Assembly: GCF_031877795.1 (NCBI RefSeq)
Contig: NC_133932.1
Span: 20,648,180-20,712,179 of the forward strand
From: Strix aluco
Taxonomy: Eukaryota; Chordata; Aves; Strigiformes; Strigidae
Direction: 5' to 3'
Length of the DNA stretch: 64,000 bases
Below are positions 11,655 through 23,800 of this stretch, piece by piece. The notes beneath the pieces were generated by a model, which worked only from the letters and a program-made list of their open reading frames with translations, was not told where the DNA came from and did not search any database. How positions within the stretch are numbered: the stretch's first letter is position 1; each line of letters opens with the position of its first letter. A program made the translations under genes and the position numbers.

Positions 11655-12380
11655 GTAAAAGAAACATAGCAGACCTTATCTACCTGGACTTCAGTAAGGC
11701 ATATGATATGGTGTCCCTGAAGAAGCAAATTAGTGGAGAAGATTCAGCTGAAGAAGACAGAGATTATCAGAGAAATCCTCAAGTGGGTAAGAGACTGACA
11801 GAATTGAGACACCAGCTCCCTAATAGGTTGAAGGGAAGTTACCTCTGAGGCTGCTCAAAGATTGCTCTTAGGACTGATCTTTTTAATATGTGTTAATTAC
11901 CTTGGCACTGAAAGTAGAAATGCTAATGAAATCTGCTGATGAAACAAAGCTGGGACGTATTGTCAGGGCAGAGGTGGATTCCAGCACTAGGAGACTTGAA
12001 GGCTCTTTGTGACTGGATTGATCAAGCTGAGGTTAACTGGGAAAGATCTAAGTCACATACTAGGAACTTGTTGCTTAGAGAGTAACAGTAATCTCTCTTA
12101 GCAGTTGGGAGTTCCTAGTTGGCAGGACCGACACGGGGAAAGTCCTGGGTGAAGGTCACCAGAGGAGGAGGAACCAGCGATGCTATGTGGGGGTGGAAAA
12201 GGCAAGTGAACTTTCAAGACATAGCAGTATTTCCAGTTGCGGTGGGAGAGCTTAATGTTGTCCAAGAGGATGTGAGACCCCACCAGAATAGTGTGTGCAG
12301 TGCTGCTCACCCACATTCAAGAAAAATATTCAGCCTGAAACAGGTGCAAAGAAAGGCAACGGGGTGATCAGAGGGACGAA
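11655..12380 (+). mobile_element. Old CR1 LINE fragment with reverse-transcriptase coding remnant
   Basis: From 11669 the frame reads ADLIYLDFSKAYDMVS, the CR1 ORF2 reverse-transcriptase segment (usually VYLDFSKAFDTVSH). Further on, near 11930, KSADETKLG matches the catalytic-region KFADDTKLG type motif with the second Asp changed to Glu. The end near 12270-12365 (gtgagaccccaccagaat, then gtgcaaagaaaggcaacggg) matches the CR1 ORF2 end. The frame is broken by stops and indels, so it is dead. Sense orientation, directly downstream of exon C. Confidence 0.8.
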
Positions 12381-14084
12381 GGGTGTCTCTTGGCCAAGAG
12401 TGTGTTTACTTATCAGTCACAGAAGTGACTGTAGAGAGATATTTGAGCTGATTTGAAAATAGATGCAGTACCAGTTTGAGCTTTTCTGCGTTAATTATTT
12501 TGCACTGAACTTCATGTGAGTGCAGCTACCCAAAGTAATTAAAACACGGTGTGATGTGCCTGCAGGGTGAATACTATAAGGGAGCTTAGTTAGTTAGTGT
12601 GGCAGAACAAAGGTTAAGAGAGGAGAGATTTGCTGCCTGTAAATACTTTCAGGAATTGGGGGTTGGGAAAGTAAGTGCTAGGGAGAGAGGAGCACTACAT
12701 AAGCTAAAGGACAATGTGGCACAAGAATAAATAGATATAAATTGGCCATGAATGAATTTAGGTTGGAAATCAGAAGGTTTCTAAGCAACAGAGCAGGGAA
12801 GGAGGTGCTGGAACAGCATTCTAGTAGCACAAGTGAGGGCGGAAACCTAATGAGATTTAGGACAGAGCTTAGTAAGTTTAGAAAAGGCCATTTGTTTTGT
12901 ACTTGCCTGTTATTCAAAGGGATTGAACCTGATAAGCCAAGAGGTCCCTTTTTTATTCTATTTCCTGTACTTGCCTTATTGCCTTATCAGAGCGGCTCCC
13001 TTTCACACAGAAGCCAGGTAAATCCTGAATAGAGTTTGTGTGATGAGTTTTTCGGCATTGATCCCATGGATATTTAATGGAGGATTCATTCTGTGTCAGG
13101 GATTTAAACAAACAAAAAGAGCAGGCCAAGATAATGCATAGAGAAGGTCTGCAAATGTGCAGTAGTATAGATGAGAGCTCACATATGAAAGAGCTTCTTC
13201 ACATAAAACAGATGTTCTTGGAGCATCTGGCTTTGCTGGAAGGCTGTTTCAAATGTGGATAGATGCTCTCCTGAGATTTTAGAACTTCAAGAGACTGTCT
13301 GAAGGGAAAACATCTTCTACTTTCCTGCCATTACTGAGGACTTTTGTGCTTGGGGAGGATATCAGATTTACTGCTTTGGGAAATTTCAGAAAAAACCACC
13401 ACCCAACAGTGGTTGAGATAGAAATTTCTCGTGTGTATTTCATCTCTGATGCCTGGCCACAGCACTGCACTTATTCTGATTCGTCATATTGTCCCATGCT
13501 GGACAGGCACCTCTAGTACCTTCTCTAAAGCACCAATGGATGCTACCTTCCTGGTGAAATATTTTATTTAAAATCCCCATGCGTGGATATGATTGAAAGA
13601 GAAGGATGGAGAGGGAAGTTCTCTGTTATACATTAGACCTCTTGAGACAGCTTGGAGGCATCCTCCAGCAGTAGGCAAATTCCCAAGGACAGGCTGGGCC
13701 CAAGGGAACAGGAGTAGCATGTGACAATGGGCCTCTGAATGAGGGGGAACAGTTTTATAGTCCCAGTTCCTTATTTAGTAAAAAATCACAACTTATTCCA
13801 TTATAGATGGGTGTTTTCTCCTTCCCAGCCCAGAGTACCAAACCAGCACAGAGAAAAGAGGAAACAAGAAACAGCAAGGTGTGAAATGTCACTGTGTGTC
13901 AGTCTCATTTGCCAGTAAAGTTTTCAGTAAGAGAAACTGGAAGAGGATTTCATCTCACTGAGCAGAAATGACTATCTATCCCAAAGCAAATGCTTAGTTG
14001 TCAGCTTTATGTTATTGGAAATAAAGTATGGCACTCTCTCAGCTAGTGCTTCCACTTCTCAACTTTGCAGCATCTCTGAGTAGT

Positions 14085-14225
14085 TGAGAAGTGCTTTGCA
14101 AATGATAATGTAATTACAACTCCTATAAATTCTCTCCTTGCTTTACAGGTGGAGGAACCAAACCACGGAGAGCATAAAGGATTTGTTCAAAGGATCAGCA
14201 AGTCATTTCCAAGCAAGGAGTCCTC
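14085..14225 (+). repeat. MIR/L2-tail-like SINE fragment
   Basis: The sequence gaagtgctttgcaaatg, then aattacaactcct, ctttacaggtggaggaac, cacggagag and cagcaagtcatttcca, follows the amniote MIR/L2 tail order (gtgctttacaaa, ttacaggtggggaaactg, cacagagag, cagcaagtcagtggca). Its internal ctttacag mimics a splice acceptor in front of an open frame. Confidence 0.55.
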
Positions 14226-14290
14226 ATCTACTTAGCACCAGACATTCATCTTGTCCTGTACACTTTCAGCTAGATGAATTGCTGCTTTAC

Positions 14291-14328
14291 AAAAATATAT
14301 GTGTGTATACATATATACATATATATGT
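14291..14328. repeat. TA/TG/CA microsatellite
   Basis: Imperfect alternating purine-pyrimidine run of atat, gtgtgt, atacat and atatac units lasting about 38 bases. It lies inside an otherwise open frame, which argues against that frame being coding. Confidence 0.8.
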
Positions 14329-15282
14329 TTCCCAAAGTGAGAAGAAAAGAAAGAACAGACCTTTACCTCTTTTTGCTGAGCCTGCACAGGTAGAGGGAGG
14401 AGCAGGTGAAGTTGACTGAAGGGTGAGCTTTAGCACAGCCCCTTGGTCTTGCTGGAGCCCACCTCTCTGTCAGTGTTTGGCTCCCAGAAGAGATCCGTGT
14501 CGGAGGGAGGACACTCTGGACAGGGTAAGCAAACCCCAGTCAGCTCCCAGGAGCTCAGCCTCCTGCTATGATCTGACACTGGCTCACTGGCTGGAGATTC
14601 CCTCGAGCCTGGAGGACCGATGCTGGGGAAGACTAGCTCCCGAGCTGTTCCTGACATGCACTGGCAGCTGTCTGCCTGCTATTCTTTTAAAGAGTCTTCA
14701 TGGATCAGGATAAAAATGTGATCTTACGCAGGCGGCATTGTAAGCACAACTTGGCTCAAGTTCAGCTCTTCCTCTGGCTCCCAGCTACTCTATTTTTATT
14801 GAAGGAATTTGGGGCTATCAGAAAGGAAGTCAAATTGTTTTAGGAAAACAATAGAAAAGCAACTTGAAGTTTATTAGCTTCCTGCCCAGGGCCTGGGACC
14901 AACTTGTCAAACTTATTAGAGCGATGGCAGAGCTATTTATTTAAAAGGGCTAGCGACAAGACTCACAATTTCATTCCTGTTTAGGCCTTGGTGAAAACAA
15001 AGGAAAGCCATAAAATAATATCTGAAGGGAGCAGATTCCTAACTGGTAAATGGTGCAAGTAAGGTTGGCCTGTGAGCCATTTGTGGTGTTCACCAGTGCA
15101 ATGGCTTTCGTGGGATTTTGTTATCAAATAAATGCCCGGGCTTGCATTCAGAGGCTAGCCCCATCACCCCAAATTCCTTATTGTGGCTCAAATTTTCAAA
15201 TGGAAGCCTCACACCTAAGATTACAAATTTGTTTGGAAAAGGCCTTCCTTTAGAGCTACTGAAGGGAGCAAAACAATACGGC

Positions 15283-15334
15283 AGGTCTGCAGAAGAGCCA
15301 GGAATAGAGCCCAGGTGTCCCTGATCCTGTTGGA
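15283..15334 (+). repeat. MIR/L2-like SINE 3' fragment
   Basis: The text cagaagagccaggaatagag followed by cccaggtgtccctgatcc matches the tail region of MIR/L2-type SINEs (cagagccaggaatagaaccc, then aggagtcctgactcc). The flanks have decayed beyond recognition. Confidence 0.5.
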
Positions 15335-16329
15335 CTGCTGGAGCCCCCCGACTGTAAAAAATATTTATATCCTTCAGAAGCAGCTGCAGTCTGCTTCCCC
15401 ATTCAGCTACCCCAAAGTAGCAGTGCCATTAAGTCACTGAAAACACGCTGGCATGCGGCTGGTGAGAAGAATGGACAGCCAAACTATTAGAATCACAAGC
15501 AGAAAGTGTCTGTGCTGCCTGAGCCTTTCTAAGGAGTTTCATCATTTGCAAGGAAACAAGAAGAGAATAAAACAAGTAACTGAGAAGCATTTACAAACTG
15601 TGCTTAATGCAAAGCCATATCCCTTTTTCAGAGGGCTGTCTGCTAACTGAGTGTTTAACCTGCTTCCAGGGAGCATATAGGAAGAACTCACCTCTCCTTT
15701 CAACGGTGCAGTAGCAGTCTTTAGAAAGTCAGGCGCTGAGAGGTATTGAGCCCGCAGAGCTATGCACGCAAGCTTTGAACAACTTGGTAACCGCTTTTGA
15801 GATGAAAGGAAGAAGAGCCCACCTCAAAAATTCTCTTCCTTCTCCTCATTAGCTTAACTAAGAGCGTGAATGCAAAGCTACAGTTTTCTCTGAGGCCTAG
15901 GGCAATAATGCATCTTGTATTGGCAAGTGGTAGAAGATCTTGGTTTATATGTTCCTTTTAATTTATCCAGGTTAGATGCTTATAAGAGGGTCAAAGTGAG
16001 TGCATGATCTCTGGAAGGGCCTTAAAAACCGGGTCTTAGACTCGGTAGTTTTAATGTAAATGCAATAATCGCGCATTTATTTAAGCTATTCCTACAGCTT
16101 TTAGGTTTCTCTAATTTCTGTCCCTCTATTTCCTTGGTAAACAAATCAGCCAAAGAACCACACAGAGCAGTGCAGCATCCTAGTTCATTACAGTCTGTAG
16201 GCGTTTACTTAATTTTAAGTACATTCTTGAGTTGCATTGATTTCAATGAGATTTAATAGCCTGGAAGTTAAGCACCCTACATTGCCAGCCAGCCTAGCTT
16301 TGCTGGGGGAATTCCGAGACAGCAGCTAG

Positions 16330-16369
16330 TCTCAATCTTCTCGATTGAGAAAGATATACTTCTCAATCG
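16330..16369. repeat. Three-arm alternative hairpin
   Basis: Arm 1 is TCTCAATC (16330-16337), arm 2 is CGATTGAGAA (16342-16351) and arm 3 is TTCTCAATCG (16360-16369). Arm 2 pairs perfectly with arm 3 (10 bp, 8-base loop), and in part with arm 1 (8 bp, 5-base loop), so the two hairpins exclude each other. Function unknown. Confidence 0.85.
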
Positions 16370-19300
16370 CCTCTGCTCTAAGGGATGCCATATGCAAATC
16401 ACATGATGGTGTTCTGGCAATGGAAAATATTTTATTTGCACTTATTTGGAATCTGTGTCATCTGGACTGGTATCACTTAATTTACACTTTGTTCCAGTAA
16501 GCAATGTTTCAAGCCCAAATGTATGCTGTGAGAGTTTTTGTCAGTTGCTCAGAACTCTTGGACTTTCAGTAGTGTCTGAGTCTGGGATCTTGCAAAGACT
16601 TGGTCATGTGAGTAACTTGATACAGTTACAGCTTGGGGCCATTCGTGTGGGTAAAGGTCCCTCTGTGTACAAATGTCATAGACTGGAAAACTGTTGTAGA
16701 TTGTGAAGCTCTTGTTCTTCCTAGAAGCAGGAGCAAATACGGTTGTTCAGAAACTTTCTGCTCAGAAACTAAGTCCAGAGGTTACTAGCCAGCTGGACTC
16801 ATCGATGCTGCCTCTCACCCCAGAAATTTGTGACATGCTGCCATGTGGTGCCAGTGCCAGCATCCAGTTCCTGGGATGTGCTGTCCTTCCTGTGGTGGGG
16901 TTAGATAGCTGTGCTGCTGTGAGATCTCCCAGCTCTAAAGCTTGCAGCTTTAGAAAAAGGCTGCTTAAGCAATACTGCCAGTGTGGAAAGAATCACAGTC
17001 ACACGTCCCATCATAAAGCAAGCTAGCTTTGCTGTGGGGTAGAAGGACCTCAGCCTACACTATACATTCTCTGCAGGGGGAAGAGAAATCAGGACTTGAA
17101 TCTGCTCTGAAGGCCAAGATCTCTAGAGCTTTCCCTGGAAGTCAGCTTCAAAGGAAGAAGCAGTAAAAGGATTTGAGGAAAAAGAGACATGTGCTTGGAC
17201 AGTGGTGAGTGAAACTGAAAAGTACACAGCCTGAGTTATGGGAGGGTTCTCAGATGGTGCTTATTGCTCCCAGCCAGCTTGTTCTCTTTTGTGATGGTCT
17301 GAAAGCATTTCAAGACATGACCTCCTGGGTAAAATTAAGAACTTAATTAATTGCACAAATTTATGAGTAATAGTTCTTCCCACCAATTTTGTGATGTGTG
17401 TTGGCTGGATTCTGAAGCCTTCTGTGAACAATGCAAATCACAGCAAATGGAGGGGGCAGAAGGACACTGCTGGCCCAAGCAGATTAGAAGGGTACATTTA
17501 ATAGTAGAAGACCAAATATCCATGCGCTAATCATACGTGTGTGCACCCACACACATGCACGTAGAATAAAATTGTATTTCTTTTGTTGGCAAGAGCTTCC
17601 AAATTGACTAACTGCCAGCAACGTTGTGGTGCACAGTGTGCAGGGAAGGTGCTTGGAAAGGGAAGGGGGCTTCCCTTCCCAAAGTGTGCCATGAGGTTGA
17701 CTTGAGCAGTGCGAGGGAAGCAGACAGCCCTGCTCCTTCTTGCTGCACCTTCTGTGTGGCTGCATAAAGGCAAACAGGCTCACAGGGATGCATTAGGCAC
17801 CTATACTTGTCAGCCTGGTGTCCTGAGTATTTATTAGAGGAAAGCGTGGAGAAGGTTTGTATCCAGTTTTGCTTTCTGGAAGGGTGAAGGATTTGGTCAA
17901 TTCAAATCTCCTTAATTGTGTTTCTGGACACCTGGGTTTCCTGGTAAAACACTGGCTGCTTGACTTTTTCTAACAGCCCCCCTGCCCAGAAGAGGTGACA
18001 GCCTGCAGAGGAAGCAGGTGTGTGCCTTAGTCACCTACAGCCTCAAAGGCAAGGAAGTGAGTGCCCTGGCTTCTCCGCAGCAGCCAGCCAAGGCCATGCA
18101 GAGAGCCACGCTGGCTTGCCAGGTGGCCCCAAGCACAACTCATGTTTAAAGCTACGAGGAGTGGGGAGGAGGCGAGGAAATTCTCTGAGCACTGAAGACC
18201 TGCCAATAGCCTAACATAGGGGTCTCCCCACCTAGTTTCCCATTTGATTTCATTTAAATTCTCTCCCCTTTCTCCTAATACATAGCGTGATGCACTCTGC
18301 TCCAATCCTAACTGCCGACTGCTCTGTATAAATCTGGGCACTGCATTCTCACTGGGTACTTTGCACACTGTATCTTCTTGTTTTTAACACTAGTGGAGGC
18401 AAAGATGATGTGATCATGGGACACCTAGCAGAAAACTATACACAAAATTGCTAGCCTGTACTGAGATGTTTCATTTGTGGGTTGCTGTTTTTTCATCTCT
18501 CTGATTTGGTGATTGATAGATAGTATCAAAGTGAACTTGCACTGTGCTAAGACTCCTGTATGAGTTTGTGGAGAAACCTGGTGATGAAATATGACCAGTA
18601 AGTGATGTCAGACAGTATTGTGCTTGTTTGCTGATGTTTATTGCTTTCCTTAAAATGGTGGAAAAGGAAGAGATATTTAAACTTCATTGAAACAAGTTGA
18701 AGTAGCTATAAATTCATTAGTTTTGAGCTGAATCTTGCAGTTCTATACTCAAATACTGAGTCTGGCTTCTTGGTGAAAAAACTGAAATTTATTTTCCTTA
18801 AAAACTACTCCCCACCCCCAATTGAGATATGACAAAAATAGCTATTAAAATAATAACCAATTTTTTTTCCTGGGTAGGGATGATGGGTTTTGGCTTTCTG
18901 TGTGTGTGAGAAACAGAGATGCCTAAGCAATGCATGTTAGTAGGATAGATGGTTTTTGCATGTGATACCCACATGATATGATGTGGGGGCTTCCTATAAT
19001 TATCCTATGCCTCTTGAAGAAGAAAAGTGAATTGGTTCTTTCAGACCAAGAGGAACCCAAGACTGATTTTTTGACAATGCACTCAGTATTTAGGAGTGTT
19101 GTCACCAAACCAGGGACACCACAGGATGTGCCCACTGAAAGAGCACTTCAGAATGTGAATGGCAGTGGTTAAAAGCCATGCAAGATTGCTCACAAGCAGC
19201 GGAGAATAGGGAAAAGGGAAGCCTTGATGTTGTCTGCTGTTCCCACACTCTTTCCCCACTTTCCTCTCAGGCCAGCTTTGTGAAGAACCGCATTTCTCTC

Positions 19301-20849
19301 TTAGGGAACGTAACAATTTAACACAGCAGGGAAGAAAGAGGTTTTGCGATGTGCTGCATGAAATGATGCAGTATCGCTCAACTAACATCTGGTAAAACGT
19401 TCTTAAATAGCCTCATCTTCCTGCATCAGCATTTCTAACATCAATAATTTTATTGGTAATAATCAGTGAGGTCTGAGATTTGTTGGAGCAGGATGGATGG
19501 CTGCATTTGGGGAGAAAATCTAAAGGGCTTTGAAGTATGCTGATAGAAAAATGCTGAGGCAACGTGACAATTACTGAGCTGAGAAATCTGCACTGATTTG
19601 CAGTTCCCAATTTGTTTGGAAAACATGAGGAACACTGCCTTGAGAGTAGTTGCTGGTGCTTTAATGCCATCGGATTCCTAAGAGGTGGTGAACTCCCCAA
19701 GTGCCACAAGCCAGGGTAAATCTAAACCTGACTTAAACGTTTCTCCTGGAGCTCCCATGGCTGTCCATACTGGTCACAGGAGGTGCTTTCTCTTGCACTC
19801 CCTACAGCCCCATCCCAAAAACCTTTGAGAGGAGTTCTTCTCCCATTCCTATCTGATAGGTCAGGGCAAATCCAAGCCAGTCTTCCAGACACATTCTTTC
19901 CAATCTAGGTCACACAACTTTCCTTCCACCTGAGCAATCCCTTCCATTTTTCCTCCTCTGCTAAGAACTGTGTGATCATCCTTGCATTAAAAAAGATACC
20001 TTGAGAAATGGCTTCATACAGTTAAAAAGAATTATTTTCCACTCTGAAAGGCAGACCCACATGGAAACTCCAGCACAGGGATGACACAAGATTATCTTTC
20101 AGCTACCAGACTGATGTGAAATAGTAGTCTGCAGCTGTGTAAGCAAATAGACCAGCATTACAGGAATCCACGCAGAGGTCAGTGGTGATCCGTGGAGTGG
20201 TATCTAGACTGCTTTGGGCAGGCAATCTGCTTGGTACTGAACTGGGTGGGAACTCACATTTTGTTTCAAAGCACAACAAAGCTGTGAGATGGTTCAGCTA
20301 TGAAAAAAGAAGATGAAGCTGAAGAAACTTAATGTGATGCCAACATTATGTGGCCTTGGTAATGGCCAGAGATCTGCAAAGATGGAAGTTTCTGGGCCTC
20401 CTGCTTCCGTTAGTTTTCTGCCGTTACCTCCTGTTCTAGTTGCTGAACCCAGCTGGTGATGGTCAGAAATGCACTGCAGCATTTCCAGTTGTTGGAACAG
20501 GTGGTGACACAGTAAGTGATATAAGTAATATGGAGAAATTCATTCTGGACTGGGTTGTAAGCTGCAGTGAAGGAGAATGGGGACACAGCAGAGAAAACCC
20601 ACCACTTGTGTACCTTAAGCCACCTTAAAGCCCTCTGAGCTCTGAGATGCTTTGAGGCTTCTCGCATTACATAGAGCAGCCTCCAAGTTGCTTTGTCTGA
20701 TAATAGGCTGCCCTCTGAGCTATACCACTCCTCAGCTTTGCCACAATCCAGGATAGACACCTAGTCTGTCTAGTAAAGATGAACTGCTGGGGAAACTGGT
20801 GTCAAAAAGGAAGGCTGGTCTTGGCTAATGAAGTTAAAGAACAAGAAGT

Positions 20850-20896
20850 TCAAACCTCCTGATGTCCCTTCCCACCTGAATTATGCTACGATTGTA
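20850..20896 (+). mobile_element. CR1 LINE 3' end remnant
   Basis: The text cctcctgatgtcccttccca followed by cctgaattatgctacgatt follows the avian CR1 terminus (ggtcccttccaacctgaattattctatgatt). The body upstream is not recognisable. A weak reverse-transcriptase-like peptide (FKIYSSDLG) near 21207 may belong to a second fragment. Confidence 0.5.
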
Positions 20897-23800
20897 AGTT
20901 GCTGGGAACAGATGGTCTGTAGGAGGTCAAGGTCAGTGCAACAGCTTCTATAGAGGTAAATCATATCAGTGTTCAGGATTTCTTCAGCATATCAAGAAAA
21001 ATAGTAAAAGGAGAAGTTATTCATATTACTTCTCAAAAATTCCTCAGATGAAGCTATTTAGAAGGTGAAGTGGCTTGGTTTGAGGAGGAAGCTTTGTTAT
21101 AGATCATGAGCAAGGAAAAAGAAGGAAAGTACTGAAGTAGTTTGCCAGTCTAACACAGAAAAAAATTAATAAAGGGATGCGTCCCAAAGAATATTGTAAC
21201 ACAGATGCTGTTTAAAATATATAGTAGTGACCTGGGTAGGGACAAGAACATGACCAAATTCACAACTAGCACAAATGTATCTATCTACCTATGTATGTAT
21301 CTGGTGAGTAATATTATACATTGGCACATACGTCCCATGGCATCAATAACATTCCTAATTTGGGGGGTCAGATTGCTCACTGAGGAAGTCTTCTATGTTT
21401 AAAAATACATGTTATTTGCTTTTCTAGGTGCAGATCTGTCAGAGTAGCTTTTTTGTTTTGGTTGCCTGCGTTTTCTTGGTTAGAAAAGTGTATCAACACT
21501 TATTTTTATGGCTGGCTTTTCTCAACAAGAAAGATTCCTAAAAAATGGGTACCTACATTCTGGATTTGTTTGCTTCCTCTGGAAGATTGTGCCATGATTT
21601 GGACTCCCTTGGCAGAGGATACTTTATCCCCAGGTTTCACATAGACTATCCTTGCCTCTGAGTTCTCGTTCCAGTTAGGAATGATTGTTGAAGTGCTTCA
21701 TAGATTGACATCTTTCTTTTCATGTGCCAGGGGATTTCTGAGGCAGTCCTTAAGAGCCATCTCTCCTCTTGCCCCATGGGGGTCCTGTGGGGGTTCTAGC
21801 CTGGACTCATGTGATGGAGTAAAATGGCCAGGAGACAAAGCACTGAGATAGCAGGTGAAATTCATGAGAGGAGTATGAGCTGCTGCATTGGCAGAAGAAG
21901 CATATCGATCTTTAAGTACTCCAGGCTCCTGAGTAAACTCAACTCCTCATAGAAAAAAGTTGTAGGAAGCATTCTTGTGACTACCTCCCTGATAAGAGAG
22001 GCATGATCACCCAAATATGGGGCTTCTTGATGCAGGTAGAGGGTCTGGGGTTTGATCAATATGGGGCAAAAAGACAATGTCTTAATACTGATGAGAGACT
22101 GCTCTGCTAGTCTTGAGAGCAAATGACATGGCACAGCTTATGTCCATTTGGCTTTCCTCTCCACCCCTCAGATCCCAGAGTGCTTTTGTCCATGCTGCCT
22201 TGTGGGAGCGGTTATTCGTCAGGCCAGGACCTGAACCATCCTGGGAGAGCTTCACTGGCCTGGAGAGAAATTGCTGGGGAGCATCCTGGCCACACTGATG
22301 ATGGTGGGATCATGTTGGAACCTGTGCCTTGGTCCTATTAGTGTGTGTTATAGACGGACCTTCACTGTCTGAGAGCAAGCTGGGTTTGGAAGAGGAAGAA
22401 GGTCAGAAAGTAAGCAGTGAAAATATGACCATGCCACTGAGCTCAAGGAGAGAGGAGCTGTACCTTAAATTGCATGCTGCTGCATTTATTGGATTGCTTT
22501 TTGGACTGTGGAGTAATGGGTAAGATGATGGATTCCTTTACTCCCGACTGCTCAAATATGTGGATAAGGACATAATTGACATCTTTGCTAAGCTTGTAAG
22601 CTGATGCAATAGTTATTTGTTTATCTCTGGATTGATGTGCAGGTTAGTGCTAGAGTTGGGTTTATTTTTGCAGAGCCAAGTAGCTCCAGCCTGCTGTGTC
22701 TGTAGTGCCTGTATGGGCTGAGCCAGGCTCTGGGCCTCAGTTTCCCAGTCTGGTGCGCGGCTTGCTCTGTGCTAGGCACTGAGCACAAGCTGGCATGGAG
22801 GCAGTATAAATAACCAGTCCTGAGAAAACATGTCCATCATCTTTGAAAAAGAATATTTGTATGCTAACGTGGTTCTTGTAGAAGGGGGGCTATCACCTAT
22901 TAAAAAACATCTAAGTTTAGCTTGGTTGTCCATTTGGCACAGACTGGAGGAGGAGAATCTTGGCTGAGTCCTGACTGCTTTTAAGCTTTGGGAAGGTGAA
23001 AAATGCATGGAAAGAATGAAACTGAAGCACAAAAGCTGCAGAAAAAGTCGGTGCAGTCACGCTATTACCAAACTGTGTATTCTTACACAGACATGTGAAG
23101 CCATGTTGCAGAGTGTTTCTAGATGCTGGAGGAAATATCTAGCGTCTACAGAGAGCATGCCCTATGCCTGGAGAGCCACTCTCCAGTGCACTGACCACTT
23201 TCATTTGGCATAGCTTTGAAGTCAACTCATATGTTAATGTTTTCCAGTCAGTGCCTGAAGAAATCTCATTTTTTAATTTTATCTTAAAGGTAGGTGAAAA
23301 CAAAGACCCCCATAGGTATATATAAGGTGGTTACATGTTAGATTCTGTTGCAAATGAACAACAAACCTACCGAGAATATAAAATCAGGACCCAGCAGCTG
23401 TTCAGCCCTGAGAAAAGCCAGAAGTATTTTGGCTGGCTGAAAACCTGGTTGGTGGTCACTGTTTGTCCCCCACTCAGTCAATTCAGGTACGTTCAAGTAC
23501 TGAAGCATGTTGCTTTTTAATGCATTGAGAACTACCAGGAAACCAAAAATTTTGCTTTATTGCTGGCTAGAGCTACCAGGAAGCTGTATAACTGTCAGTC
23601 AGTTCATTTGGTAGGGACTTGTGTTGGCTTGTTGGTAGGCTGCAGGCGCCTGGATAGTTTAAGTGGCAAGGATGCACACCACCCTACAGTTGTTTGGTTC
23701 GGTTGAATAAGGAGGAGATGCCCTCGCCTACTGACATTATTGTGGTAGGTATTGCAGGCTGGAGCCCAACCTGGCTAGCAAAACCTGCTCAGAAGGAGGG

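Larger units (their letters stand above)
12381..20849. other. Intron or intergenic stretch with sparse repeats
   Basis: No supported gene. It contains MIR/L2-like fossils at 14085-14225 and 15283-15334, a TA/CA microsatellite at 14291-14328 and a three-arm hairpin at 16330-16369. If the left-hand gene continues, this is part of its next intron. Open frames of 60-113 codons here lack splice context or coding bias. Confidence 0.5.

Noticed and set aside
14138..14419. Apparent phase-2 exon after ctttacag, in frame with exon C
   Set aside because: The acceptor-like motif and the following bases belong to a MIR/L2-type SINE, and the frame runs through a TA/CA microsatellite. The match to exon C phase is most likely chance.
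16703..17026. Possible exon after ttcttcctag at 16722
   Set aside because: The frame looks mildly coding (ANTVVQKLSAQKL), but it needs a phase-1 partner that exon C does not offer, and the only donor is weak. Kept as unsupported.
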